From positions 1 to 62,764 of the forward strand of contig NZ_JBQCCF010000049.1 in NCBI RefSeq assembly GCF_051962475.1: 62,764 nt of DNA, read 5' to 3'. The notes under the pieces were generated by a model. It had not been told where the DNA came from and searched no databases. It saw nothing but the letters and a program-made list of their open reading frames with translations. The position numbers and the translations under genes were made by a program. Numbering within the stretch: position 1 is the first letter of the stretch; each line of letters begins with the position of its first letter. Shown one piece after another: positions 31,696-39,928 of the stretch. Source of the stretch: Dyella_A sp051962475. GTDB taxonomy: Bacteria > Pseudomonadota > Gammaproteobacteria > Xanthomonadales > Rhodanobacteraceae.

Positions 31696-32354
31696 CGATG
31701 GAGCACACGATCGAGGTGGCGGGCGAGCGGCTGCAACTGCATGCCGAGCGCGCGCTGTACTGGCCGCGCATGCGCTGGCTGCTGCTGGCCGACGTGCATT
31801 TCGGCAAGGGTGCCGTACTGCGCCGCGCCGGCGTGGCCCTGCCCACCGGCCAGACGTTGACGGATCTGGCGCGCATCGATGTCCTGCTCGCGCACTACCG
31901 GCCCGAGCGGCTGGTGGTGCTGGGCGACCTGGTGCACGGCCAGGCGCTGCACGACACCCCGTGGGTGGATGACGTGCGGCGCTGGCGTGACAGCCACGCG
32001 GCCTTGCCGATGAGCCTGGTGGAAGGCAACCACGATCGCCACTTCGACGCGGCGACGCTGGACTTCGAGCGCGTGGGTGCAGCGATCTACGAGGCGCCGT
32101 TTGCGCTGGCGCACGAACCGCACGTAACGCCGGACCATTACGTGCTGGCCGGCCACGTACATCCCGGCATCCGCGTGCAGGATGGCTGGCGCAGCCACCG
32201 CCTGCCGGCGTTCCGCTTCGGCCCCCGCCACGGCCTGTTGCCGGCCTTCGGCGCCCTTACCGGGCTGCATGACACACCGCCGGACAGCGGCGAGCGCATC
32301 GTTGCGGTGACACCGGCCGGCCTGCTGCCGCTGAACGCGCGCTCGGCGCGCTGA
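31692..32354 (+). CDS. pdeM: Ligase-associated DNA damage response endonuclease PdeM
   Basis: 220-residue calcineurin-like metallophosphoesterase. The four metal motifs are all present: LLLADVHFGK, VVLGDLVHG, VEGNHDRH and LAGHVHPG. The ATG overlaps the helicase stop (ATGA). It completes the four-gene repair set. The E. coli/P. putida-type enzymes act as phosphodiesterases or endonucleases on damaged DNA; that role is taken from the family. Confidence 0.92.
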   Translation: MTMEHTIEVAGERLQLHAERALYWPRMRWLLLADVHFGKGAVLRRAGVALPTGQTLTDLARIDVLLAHYRPERLVVLGDLVHGQALHDTPWVDDVRRWRDSHAALPMSLVEGNHDRHFDAATLDFERVGAAIYEAPFALAHEPHVTPDHYVLAGHVHPGIRVQDGWRSHRLPAFRFGPRHGLLPAFGALTGLHDTPPDSGERIVAVTPAGLLPLNARSAR

Positions 32355-32386
32355 ACCAGGCACGCAAGAAACCGACCTGTCGACGA

Positions 32387-32470
32387 CCGGTGCGCGCCTG
32401 GGCGAACCTTTTCGGGTACGCCAATTTGGGGACGCCAACGCGAGACACCGCGCCCCGTCCCGCGCACCGG
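32387..32470. repeat. 10-bp inverted repeat between convergent genes
   Basis: CCGGTGCGCG (32387-32396) is the exact reverse complement of CGCGCACCGG (32461-32470), with 64 bases between. It lies wholly in the gap between pdeM and the diguanylate cyclase gene, whose 3' ends face each other. It could form one large transcript-end hairpin in both directions. No T-run is present. Confidence 0.4.
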
Positions 32471-32486
32471 GTTCCCCTGCGGACGG

Positions 32487-33809
32487 CTAATGGGGCTGCT
32501 GGATGCCAGGCTCCGCCCGTGGCCGCTGCACGAGATCGTCACCGCGCCCGGCCTTCGTCCGCTGCTTGCTTGCGTACAGCTCGACGTCGGCCTGGGCGAG
32601 CAAGGTGCCCGGCTGGCGGCCGTGTTCGGGTGCGCCGGCAATGCCAACGCCGATGGTCGGCCGCGCGGTCTCCCGCGCGGCGGCGGCCGCCACGAGGGCA
32701 GTCATGTGGCTGGCCAGCTCGTGTGCCTGCGCTTGCGTCGTGTCGGGCAGGATGGCGAGGAATTCGTCGCCGCCGAGGCGGCCCAGGTGATCCCCCTGGC
32801 GCAGGCATTCGCGCATGCGCCGGGTGACCCAGACCAGCGCGTCGTCGCCCGCGGCATGGCCGAAGCCATCGTTGATGGCCTTGAAGTCGTTGAGGTCGAT
32901 CATCAGCACGGCCACGGGGCGCTGATTGTCCCGATGGCTTTCGAGTTCCGACGACAGCAGGGCGAGAATGCGCCGCCGATTGGGCAGCCCGGTCAGGGCA
33001 TCTTCCGTAGCCTCGGCGAGCACCTCGCGATGAGTCTGCTCCCAGTAGATCGCCATCGCGTTGAACTGCTCGGCCAGCGTGCTGAGTTCGTCGCGCCCGC
33101 GTACCTGCAGGCGGGCCGACATGTCGCCCGCAGCGAAGCGCCGTGCCGAGCTGCCCAGCTCGCGGATCGGCCGCAGGATGGAGCGCAGCACCACGCTGAT
33201 CATCAGCGCCGCCGCCAGCAGCGTGCCGGCCCAGCCGAACAGCAGCCAATGCAGCTGGCGATGGCGCATGGCGGCGGCACGTTCATAGCGCGCCCGTACC
33301 GCGGCGGCGAGGTGTTCGCGCGCATCGCGCACATCCCGGATCGCTTCCTGCAACTCCTTGCGAGAGAGCTCGGCCGCGGCAAGATCGTCGCCGGCCGAGG
33401 CGCGCGTGACCTGCTCGATGAGGTGTTGCACCGAAGGCTTGGCCTGCGCCCACGCATGCTGCGCGGCGGTGAGCCGGTCCAGCAGAAGATCGGGGCTGCT
33501 GCCGGCCATCTCCACGGTGGTGAAGCTGTGGTCGATGTTCTCGGTGAGCGAGGCAAAATCGGGCACCGATTCGTTGGACTGCGCCTCGAGCTCGTCGACC
33601 AGGGCGCGATCGAGCAACTGCTCCAGCGCAGTGAGTGGCAGCAGCGTGTGCAGCGACTCTTCCACCGAATCGCGGAAAGCCATCTCCTGCTGGTTGAGCA
33701 CGGCCACGCTGACGGCGCTCAAGGTAGCCAGCGGAGCAAGCAGCAGCGCGATGATCAGGCCCACCCGTTGCCCGACCGAAAGACGGCGCAGTGCGCGTTC
33801 CATCAGCAT
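32487..33809 (-). CDS. Membrane-bound diguanylate cyclase (HAMP-GGDEF)
   Basis: 440 residues from ATG 33809. TM1 is near residues 11-36 (GLIIALLLAPLATLSAVSV). A helical periplasmic sensor region of about 160 residues follows, then TM2 (LLFGWAGTLLAAALMISVV), a HAMP domain (RSILRPIRELGSSARRFAAGD) and a GGDEF domain. The active-site GRLGGDEF is intact, and RQGD five residues before it is a full inhibitory I-site. It makes cyclic di-GMP at the inner membrane. A GTG at 33917 could add 36 residues, and neither start has a clear ribosome-binding site. Confidence 0.88.
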   Translation of the reverse strand: MLMERALRRLSVGQRVGLIIALLLAPLATLSAVSVAVLNQQEMAFRDSVEESLHTLLPLTALEQLLDRALVDELEAQSNESVPDFASLTENIDHSFTTVEMAGSSPDLLLDRLTAAQHAWAQAKPSVQHLIEQVTRASAGDDLAAAELSRKELQEAIRDVRDAREHLAAAVRARYERAAAMRHRQLHWLLFGWAGTLLAAALMISVVLRSILRPIRELGSSARRFAAGDMSARLQVRGRDELSTLAEQFNAMAIYWEQTHREVLAEATEDALTGLPNRRRILALLSSELESHRDNQRPVAVLMIDLNDFKAINDGFGHAAGDDALVWVTRRMRECLRQGDHLGRLGGDEFLAILPDTTQAQAHELASHMTALVAAAAARETARPTIGVGIAGAPEHGRQPGTLLAQADVELYASKQRTKAGRGDDLVQRPRAEPGIQQPH

Positions 33810-34031
33810 GCTTGGCGCCCGCAGGAAGCTGTCCGCACCTGCCGCGACGGGCTCGATGCGTCCGATGGGCGGCAGACCGCGTCCTTGGGCATTGCTTGGA
33901 TCCTCGCAAAGGAACACGCCATCACACTGGCACCATTCTTACCGTGTCATGCCGCCGTTGCCAGCAGCGGGACGCATCGAAGGCCGGCCCCGGTTCGTGT
34001 TCATCGCGCCATCGGCGGCCAGCGCAAAAAG

Positions 34032-34058
34032 AAAACCCCGCGCAAAGCGCGGGGTTTT
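34032..34058 (-). terminator. Intrinsic terminator of the cold-shock gene
   Basis: Perfect 12-bp stem: AAAACCCCGCGC (34032-34043), loop AAA, GCGCGGGGTTTT (34047-34058). On the minus strand it is followed by TTTTCTTTTT. It begins 33 bases past the csp stop. It should separate csp from the downstream cyclase gene. Confidence 0.9.
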
Positions 34059-34091
34059 CCGTCGAGCTGGGGCAATTCGTGGACCGAGCGA

Positions 34092-34298
34092 TCAGGCCGC
34101 GATTTCGACGCCCGAGGCCTGGGCGCCCTTCGGCCCCTGGGTCACTTCGAACTTCACACGCTGACCTTCCTGCAGGCTGCGAAAGCCCTTGGAGTTGATC
34201 GCAGAAAAGTGGACGAAAACGTCCTCCCCACCGTCCTCGGGCGCGATGAAACCGAAACCCTTGGCGTCGTTGAACCACTTGACCGTACCGAAACGCAT
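34092..34298 (-). CDS. Cold-shock domain protein (CspA family)
   Basis: 68 residues, one OB-fold cold-shock domain with both RNA-binding motifs: RNP1 KGFGFI and RNP2 VFVHFSAI. FNDAKGFGFIAPEDGGEDVF and VKFEVTQGPKGAQA are typical. It acts as an RNA chaperone in the cytoplasm. The 160-base gap upstream may carry a long 5' leader, as is common in csp genes. It has its own strong terminator. Several paralogues usually exist, so no csp letter is assigned. Confidence 0.96.
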   Translation of the reverse strand: MRFGTVKWFNDAKGFGFIAPEDGGEDVFVHFSAINSKGFRSLQEGQRVKFEVTQGPKGAQASGVEIAA

Positions 34299-34390
34299 TG
34301 CGGCAACCTCTGAAGCTTAAGGATGGATGCACCAAGGCTTTCGCGTTGAACCCCTATCCCCTTGGTCCGCCGCCCCTGGCACCCTCGAAG

Positions 34391-34414
34391 TATCAGCATG
34401 TTTGTGGGTCAAGC
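34391..34414 (-). promoter_or_regulatory. Possible csp promoter
   Basis: On the minus strand a TTGCGC and a GATACT are separated by about 18 bases, about 95 bases upstream of the csp start. The hexamers are only moderate matches to sigma-70 consensus. AGAGG before the ATG is the likely ribosome-binding site. Confidence 0.25.
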
Positions 34415-34458
34415 GCAATATCCTGAACGGACCGGGCACGCGTCTTCCGACGAAGGTC

Positions 34459-35202
34459 TCAGGCCGCCAGCATCGCCGCCAGCAGGCGCGGCACTTCGGC
34501 GGTCGTCGCCGCGAGGTGGGCGAAGATTTCCTCGATGCTGATCTCCGCCTCGTCGCCGCAGCCGGCGGCAAAATTGGCCACCAGCGCGAGGCAGGCGTAA
34601 TCGATTTCCAGCTCGCGGGCCAGCGCGGCCTCAGGCATGCCGGTCATGCCGACCAGGTCGCAGCCGTCGCGCTTCATGCGGGCGATCTCGGCGCGGGTTT
34701 CCAGCCGCGGGCCCTGGGTGGCGCCGTAGCAGCCGCCGTCAATCACCGCGATGCCGACCTTGCCGGCCGCCGCCAGCAGCTCGCAGCGCAACGAGGCGGT
34801 GTACGGCTCGCTGAAGTCGATGTGCTTCACCTCGGCGCCTTCCACGTCGCAGAAACTGGTGGTACGGCCGTGGGTGTAGTCGATGATCTGGTCGGGCACC
34901 ACGATCACCCGCGGCCCCATGTCGTGACGGATGCCGCCCACCGCATTGACGCCGATCACATGGCGCGCGCCCAGGTGATGCAGCGCCCACAGGTTGGCGC
35001 GGTAGTTCACCCGGTGCGGCGGCAGGCTGTGGCTTTCGCCGTGGCGGGCCAGGAACGCCAGCCGCTTGCCGGCAAAGTCGCCGGTGACCACGTCGCCCGA
35101 GGCGGGGCCGAACGGCGTATCGACCGACTGCCGCTGGGCGTTCTCCAGGCCAGGGAAGTTGTACAGGCCACTGCCGCCGATGACGGCCAGATCGATGCTC
35201 AC
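34459..35202 (-). CDS. S-methyl-5'-thioinosine/-adenosine phosphorylase family
   Basis: 247 residues of the PNP/MTAP family: IGGSGLYNFPG at the N-terminus, FLARHGESHSLPPHRVNYRANLWALHHLGA, NAVGGIRHDMGPRV and GATQGPRLETRAEI. The overall pattern resembles P. aeruginosa methylthioinosine phosphorylase, which salvages methylthioadenosine made in polyamine synthesis. Substrate choice between MTI, MTA and hypoxanthine nucleosides is not certain. The start is GTG. It is followed upstream by FMN reductase, hpt and nagZ on the same strand, with purine salvage as a shared theme with hpt. Confidence 0.85.
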   Translation of the reverse strand: MSIDLAVIGGSGLYNFPGLENAQRQSVDTPFGPASGDVVTGDFAGKRLAFLARHGESHSLPPHRVNYRANLWALHHLGARHVIGVNAVGGIRHDMGPRVIVVPDQIIDYTHGRTTSFCDVEGAEVKHIDFSEPYTASLRCELLAAAGKVGIAVIDGGCYGATQGPRLETRAEIARMKRDGCDLVGMTGMPEAALARELEIDYACLALVANFAAGCGDEAEISIEEIFAHLAATTAEVPRLLAAMLAA

Positions 35203-35225
35203 GATGTCGTTTCCGGTTCGATGGA

Positions 35226-35777
35226 TCAGTAAGCGCGCTCAACCAGCGCGATGAAGTTCTGCAGATGGCGGCCCAGCGCCTCGCGCGTGCGCTCGTCCAC
35301 CAGCTTGCCCTCGGCGATCTTGGTGTGCGCCTGGAACACCAGCACCTCGCCCTGCGGCTCGGCGATGGCGCCGGCGCGGCGCAGCACCAGCCGCAGCGCG
35401 TCCTGCGCGCGCACGGTGCCGGTGATGCCCGGGCTGGCGCCGATGATGCACACGCGCTTGCCGGCCAGCGGCGCGGCCTCGCGCGCCGTGCCCTTGCGCG
35501 AGGCCCAGTCGATCGCGTTCTTCAGCACGCCGGTTATGCCGCCGTTGTACTCGGGCGAGGCCAGCAGCAGCGCGTCGGCGGCGGCGATGGCGTCTTTCAG
35601 CGCCACCACGGCGGCCGGATCGCCCTGCTCTTCCACGTCCTGATCGAACAGCGGCAGGTCGTGCAGATCGTGGATCGCCAGCGTGTGGCCGGCCGGCAGC
35701 AGCTCGGCCGCCGCGTGCAGCAGCGCGGTGTTGTATGAGGCCCGGCGCAGGCTGCCGGAAATGCCGAGGAGCTTCAT
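35226..35777 (-). CDS. NADPH-dependent FMN reductase family protein
   Basis: 183 residues with a flavodoxin-like fold. Its N-terminal LLGISGSLRRASYNTALLHAA binds the FMN phosphate, and SPEYNGGITGVLKNAIDWASR is the second flavin motif. GKRVCIIGASPGITGT is typical of the ChrR/ArsH/azoreductase group. Substrates may be quinones, chromate or azo compounds. It sits in a minus-strand operon between hpt and the thioinosine phosphorylase. Confidence 0.9.
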   Translation of the reverse strand: MKLLGISGSLRRASYNTALLHAAAELLPAGHTLAIHDLHDLPLFDQDVEEQGDPAAVVALKDAIAAADALLLASPEYNGGITGVLKNAIDWASRKGTAREAAPLAGKRVCIIGASPGITGTVRAQDALRLVLRRAGAIAEPQGEVLVFQAHTKIAEGKLVDERTREALGRHLQNFIALVERAY

Positions 35778-35808
35778 GCGCTTGCGGTCTCCGCCGAGGA
35801 GGAAAAGA

Positions 35809-36357
35809 TCAGGATTCGCGCAGGGCGTAGATGCCCGGCAGGTTGCGGCCCTGCTCGTGGAAATCCATGCCGTAGCCGAACACGTAGCGGTCCGGCAACT
35901 CGATGCCGTTGAAATCGGAGACGATGCCCTCGACCAGGCGATCGTGCCGCTTGGTGCACAGGCTGGCGATCAGCACGCGGCGCGCGCCGCGGCGCAGGCA
36001 GTCGTCGCGCACCGCCTTGAGCGTGTGGCCCACGTCGAGGATGTCGTCCACCAGCAGCACGGTGCGCCCGTTCATCGGCACCAGTGGCTCGCGCAGCCAG
36101 TGCAGGTCGTGTCCGGTGGTGGCGCCGCGGTAGCGGGTGGCGTGCACGTAGTCGAATTCCAGATCGGTGCGGATCGCCAGCGCGAGCTGGCCGGCGAACA
36201 TCAGCGCCCCGTTCATCACGGTGAGGAAGAGCGCACGCTCGCCGTCCAGCGCGGCATCGATCTCGCCGCCCATACGGGTGATCATCGCGTCGATCGTCGG
36301 GCGGTCCACCAGCAGGTCGGAGTGCGCGAGCGCGTCGGTGAGCGAGGGCGTGGTCAT
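35809..36357 (-). CDS. hpt: Hypoxanthine-guanine phosphoribosyltransferase
   Basis: 182 residues. The PRPP-binding motif VLLVDDILDVGHTL is clear, and the family segments LTVMNGALMFAGQL and FEYVHATRYRG-like (FDYVHATRYRG) are present. KRHDRLVEGIVSDFNGIELPDRYVFGYGMDF is characteristic of Xanthomonadales hpt (given here as neighbouring short segments). It converts hypoxanthine or guanine to IMP or GMP. Its ATG overlaps the nagZ stop (ATGA), so the two are co-translated. Confidence 0.92.
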   Translation of the reverse strand: MTTPSLTDALAHSDLLVDRPTIDAMITRMGGEIDAALDGERALFLTVMNGALMFAGQLALAIRTDLEFDYVHATRYRGATTGHDLHWLREPLVPMNGRTVLLVDDILDVGHTLKAVRDDCLRRGARRVLIASLCTKRHDRLVEGIVSDFNGIELPDRYVFGYGMDFHEQGRNLPGIYALRES

Positions 36358-37370
36358 GCGGTCGGTCCTTCGGCGTCCAGCGCCGTGATGCGTGCGATGA
36401 AGCGGTCGCGCTGCGGGTTGTCGGTGAGGGAATCCCAGGTGGCCCCCAGCGCGCCGCGCAGCGCCAGCAAGCGCTGCGGCGCCACCGCACGTCGCTCGGC
36501 GATGGCGGCGATCGCCTCGTCCACCACGTCGGGGAAGCAGGCCAGCACCAGATCGCAGCCGGCGTCCAGGTGCGCATGCACGCGCGCGGCCACTCCGCCG
36601 GCGGTACCCGCGGCGGCCATGGAGATGTCGTCGCTGATCACGGCGCCGTCGAAGCCGAGCCGACCGCGCAGCACGTCGCCGATCCATGCCTTGGAGAAGC
36701 CGGCCGGCAGCGCGTCAACCGCCGGGTAGATCACGTGGGCCATCATCACGGCTTCCACGCGCGCCTCGATGCACTGCGCGAACGGCAGCAGGTCTGTCTG
36801 CTCGATCTCGGCCAACGGGCGCGGATCGATCGCCTGCGCCTTGTGCGTGTCGGCGGCCACCGAACCGTGGCCGGGGAAGTGCTTGAGCACGGCGGCCATG
36901 CCGGCCAGATGCATGCCGCGCACGTAGGCCTGGCCGAGCTCGCCGGCCACCGCCGGGTCGGCATGGAACGCGCGCAGGCCGATCGCCGCGTTGCCGCGAG
37001 CGAGATCCACCACCGGCGCAAAGCTGAAGTCCACGCCGGTGGCGCGCAGTTCGCTGGCCATCACCCAGGCGTGCTCCTCGGCCAGGCGCACGGCGTCGGT
37101 CGGATCGCGGCCGTACGCCGCGCCCACCTTCGCCAGCGCCGGCAGGCGGGTGAAGCTGTCGCGGAAGCGCTGCACCGGGCCGCCCTCCTGGTCGACTGCG
37201 ACCAGCATGTCCTCGCCGCCGACCTCGCGGATCGCTTCCACCAGCGCGGCGAGCTGCTCGCGCGAAGCGAAGTTGCGGGAAAACAGCAGCACGCCGGCGA
37301 CGCCCGGCGCGACCAGCCACTCTCGTTCGCGCGGTTCCAGCGTGAGGCCGGCCAGACCGATCATCAGCAT
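36354..37370 (-). CDS. nagZ: Beta-N-acetylhexosaminidase (NagZ)
   Basis: 338-residue family GH3 enzyme that removes N-acetylglucosamine from anhydromuropeptides during cell-wall recycling in the cytoplasm. It has GLTLEPREREWL, GVLLFSRNFASREQL, VDQEGGPVQRFRDSFTRLP and the NagZ active-site loop KHFPGHGSVAADTHKA (acid/base His-Asp dyad). FDGAVISDDISMAAA is the nucleophile region. The start is ATG 37370, seven bases inside the end of the CYTH gene; ATG 37364 is an alternative. Confidence 0.93.
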   Translation of the reverse strand: MLMIGLAGLTLEPREREWLVAPGVAGVLLFSRNFASREQLAALVEAIREVGGEDMLVAVDQEGGPVQRFRDSFTRLPALAKVGAAYGRDPTDAVRLAEEHAWVMASELRATGVDFSFAPVVDLARGNAAIGLRAFHADPAVAGELGQAYVRGMHLAGMAAVLKHFPGHGSVAADTHKAQAIDPRPLAEIEQTDLLPFAQCIEARVEAVMMAHVIYPAVDALPAGFSKAWIGDVLRGRLGFDGAVISDDISMAAAGTAGGVAARVHAHLDAGCDLVLACFPDVVDEAIAAIAERRAVAPQRLLALRGALGATWDSLTDNPQRDRFIARITALDAEGPTA

Positions 37371-37894
37371 GCGGACGATTCTCCGTCGATCGCGGCGCGC
37401 TCGTCGCGCGTCCACTGCGCGTAAGGGTACGCAATCAGGTTGACGTTGTAGTAGCGCGGCAGTGCGCTGACCTCTGCGCCCAGCCAGTCCGGACGCGGGA
37501 ACGGCGCGTCGACCGCGGGCAGCTCCACCTCGGCCACGATCAGGCCGGCGTTGTCACCCTCGAACTCGTCGATCTCGAACAGCGTGCCGTCGACGGTGAC
37601 GTGGTGGCGCTGCTTGGCCAGCACGCCGTCGCACAGCGAGCCAAGCATCGCCTCGGCATCGGCCACCGGCACGGCGTACTCGAACTCCGCGCGCTCGATG
37701 CCCAGCCGCGCCGCCTTGATGTTTAGCCAGGCGTGGTCACCGGCCACACGGGCGCGCACCGAAGCCTTGGCGGTGCCATCGCGCAGCGCCTGCGCGCTCA
37801 CCAGGTAGCCCTGCGCCATGCGCTCGGTGCGTTCGATCTGCGCGCGCCAGCCGTCATGGCGCAGCAGGAATTTCCTCTCGATCTCGATGCCCAT
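37364..37894 (-). CDS. CYTH domain protein (class IV cyclase/triphosphatase fold)
   Basis: 176 residues. The N-terminal MGIEIERKFLL carries the ExExK signature. Further conserved acidic and basic residues line the tunnel: VRARVAGDHAWLNIK, EFEYAVP, FEIDEFEGDNAGLIVAEVEL. Members are inorganic triphosphatases or cyclases. Inorganic triphosphatase is the most likely activity, because no cyclase context is present. It overlaps nagZ by seven bases. Confidence 0.9.
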   Translation of the reverse strand: MGIEIERKFLLRHDGWRAQIERTERMAQGYLVSAQALRDGTAKASVRARVAGDHAWLNIKAARLGIERAEFEYAVPVADAEAMLGSLCDGVLAKQRHHVTVDGTLFEIDEFEGDNAGLIVAEVELPAVDAPFPRPDWLGAEVSALPRYYNVNLIAYPYAQWTRDERAAIDGESSAC

Positions 37895-37917
37895 GGGTCC
37901 GATCGCTCCAGTGCCTC

Positions 37918-39228
37918 TCAGCGCTCGAAAAGCGCGATGGATTCAACGTGGGCAGTGTGCGGGAACATGTCCATCACGCCGGCCGAGATCAGTCGAAATC
38001 CGTGTTGATTGACCAGGATGCCGGCGTCGCGCGCCAGCGAGGCGGGATGGCAGGACACGTAGACGATGCGCCTGGTCGCCTTGTGCGGCAGGTATTCGAG
38101 CACCTTGTCGGCACCGGCGCGCGGCGGATCGAGCAGCAGCTTGTCCCACGGCTGGCGCGCCCAGTCGGTGCCGCACTGGTCCTCGAACAGGTTGGCCACG
38201 TGGAAGCGTGCGTTGGCCAGGCCGTTGTGCGTGGCGTTCTCGGCGGCGCGCTCCACCAGGCCGTGCTCGCCTTCCACGCCCACCACCTCGGCCACGCGCC
38301 GGGCGATTGGCAGAGTGAAGTTGCCCAGGCCGCAGAACAGGTCGAGCACGCGATCGGTCGGTTGCGGATCGAGCAGTTCCAGCGCGCGCGCCATCATCTT
38401 CGCGTTCATGCCGGCGTTGACCTGTACGAAGTCGAGCGGGCGGAACTCCAGCTCCACGTCCGACACGCCCTCGCCCGCCGCGATGCGGAAGGCCAGACGC
38501 GACTGCTCCGGCCACAGCAGGTGCACGCTGCTTACGCCGCCGGGCTGCAGGTAGATGGCAAAGCCGTGCTGCTGACCAAATGCCCCTAACGCGGCGCGAT
38601 CGCGCTCGCTCAGCGGATTCATGTGGCGGAACACCAGCGCGATGCCTTCGTCACCGCCGGCGAACTCCACCTGCGGAATGTTGCGCGCCGCATCGAGGCT
38701 GCCGATCATCTCGGCCAGCAGACCGATCTTCGGCCCCAGCGACGGATGCAGCACCTCGCAATGGGTGATCTCCGCCACGAAGCGCGGGTTGGCCTCCTGC
38801 CGGAAGCCCACCAGCACGCGCTCCTTCTTCGGCACGTGACGCACCGACAGGCGGCCCTTGCGGCGGTAGCCCCACGGCGCGTCGGTGAGCGGCTCCAGCC
38901 AGTGCTGCGGCGACACCTTGCCGATGCGCGCGAAGTTGTCCGCCAGCACGCGCTGCTTGGCGTGGATCTGCGCCTCGGCGTCCATGTGCTGCAGCGAGCA
39001 GCCGCCGCATTCGCCGAAGTGGCGACACCGCGGCGTGACCCGGTGCGATGAGGGGGTGATGACTTCCACCACCTCCCCTTCGTCGAAATGGCGATGGCGC
39101 TTGCGCAGGCGCAGGCGTACCTGCTCGTCGACCAGGGCGCCGCTGACGAAGACGGTCTTGCCGTCGATGCGGGCGACGCCGCGGCCGTCGTGGCTGAGGT
39201 CGGTGATGGTGGCTTGGAGTTCTTGCAT
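37918..39228 (-). CDS. rlmD: 23S rRNA (uracil-C5)-methyltransferase RlmD
   Basis: 436 residues. An N-terminal TRAM domain (about 1-57, DGRGVARIDGKTVFVSGAL) precedes the [4Fe-4S] cysteines Cys68, Cys74 and Cys77 (CRHFGECGGC), with a fourth Cys in ITHCEVLHP. The SAM motif is DLFCGLGNFTLP, and the catalytic Cys is in VYVSCHPASLARD. It methylates U1939 of 23S rRNA (E. coli numbering). The terminator of the upstream ydbL-like gene lies between the two, so rlmD probably has its own promoter in or just after that hairpin. Confidence 0.95.
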   Translation of the reverse strand: MQELQATITDLSHDGRGVARIDGKTVFVSGALVDEQVRLRLRKRHRHFDEGEVVEVITPSSHRVTPRCRHFGECGGCSLQHMDAEAQIHAKQRVLADNFARIGKVSPQHWLEPLTDAPWGYRRKGRLSVRHVPKKERVLVGFRQEANPRFVAEITHCEVLHPSLGPKIGLLAEMIGSLDAARNIPQVEFAGGDEGIALVFRHMNPLSERDRAALGAFGQQHGFAIYLQPGGVSSVHLLWPEQSRLAFRIAAGEGVSDVELEFRPLDFVQVNAGMNAKMMARALELLDPQPTDRVLDLFCGLGNFTLPIARRVAEVVGVEGEHGLVERAAENATHNGLANARFHVANLFEDQCGTDWARQPWDKLLLDPPRAGADKVLEYLPHKATRRIVYVSCHPASLARDAGILVNQHGFRLISAGVMDMFPHTAHVESIALFER

Positions 39229-39244
39229 GGCGCTCAAAAACAAG

Positions 39245-39270
39245 GCGCCCGGGTCGAGGGACCCGGGCGC
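39245..39270 (-). terminator. Intrinsic terminator after the ydbL-like gene
   Basis: GCGCCCGGGTC (39245-39255) pairs perfectly over 11 bp with GACCCGGGCGC (39260-39270), with a GAGG loop. On the minus strand it is followed by TTGTTTTTGAG. It lies 26 bases past the stop codon of the ydbL-like gene and just 17 bases before the rlmD start. Confidence 0.85.
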
Positions 39271-39296
39271 GGGATGCGGATGGGACCCGCGGACGC

Positions 39297-39893
39297 TTAT
39301 TTGCGCTTCCAGGCGCCCGCAGCGTCCTGATAATACCAGCCGGCCGGTGCGCGCTCGATCCAGCCCTTGGCGAAGGTGGCGCGGATCTGCGCCTCCCACT
39401 CCGGATGACCGTTGGCGCTGGCCACTTCGCGATACAGCGCGGCGCGGTCGCGATTTTCTTCCGCTACGGTGGCGTTGACCTGGGCACGCTGGCTCAGCGG
39501 CACCTTGGAGGCATCGCGCACGGCGACCATTCCGTCATGCGTGAAGCCCACTGCGCCGCTCTTGAACAGGTCGCCCAGCCCACCCTGGAAGCGCGACTGC
39601 ATGCGCTGGCGGATCGACTCGGTCGTGGCGTTCTGGATACGGATGTTCGGCGCATCGCCGGCATAGGCCGCCGGAACGAGCAAGTCCAGCAGCATGGCTG
39701 ACGGGCCGGGCTTGGCCGGTGGCGGCGGCGTGTCGCTCTTGGGCACAGGCTTGCCCGCGTTGTCCAGCACGGTGCCGATGAACTGGTCGGCAGCCTTCTG
39801 GGCCGCCGCTTCCGGGAAATAGACGTTGATCGTGACGCAACCGACCAGGGCGACCATGACGGTGGCCAGCAATCCATAAACAATCTTGCGCAT
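39297..39893 (-). CDS. ydbL: YdbL-type lipoprotein (DUF1318)
   Basis: 198 residues. The N-terminal MRKIVYGLLATVMVALVGC ends in a lipobox Cys (Cys19), so the protein is a lipoprotein. CVTINVYFPEAAAQKAADQFI is a segment common to proteobacterial lipoproteins paired with YdbL domains. A Pro-rich linker follows, then the YdbL domain (IRQRMQSRF to AGAWKRK). E. coli YdbL is a short periplasmic protein with a separate lipoprotein YnbE. Here the lipoprotein part is fused to YdbL. The start has GGAG six bases upstream. It lies 35 bases after the ydbH-like gene and probably forms an operon with it. Confidence 0.82.
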   Translation of the reverse strand: MRKIVYGLLATVMVALVGCVTINVYFPEAAAQKAADQFIGTVLDNAGKPVPKSDTPPPPAKPGPSAMLLDLLVPAAYAGDAPNIRIQNATTESIRQRMQSRFQGGLGDLFKSGAVGFTHDGMVAVRDASKVPLSQRAQVNATVAEENRDRAALYREVASANGHPEWEAQIRATFAKGWIERAPAGWYYQDAAGAWKRK

Positions 39894-39928
39894 GATCAGC
39901 TCCATGGGTGGGGGTGCGGGGTGGCCGC

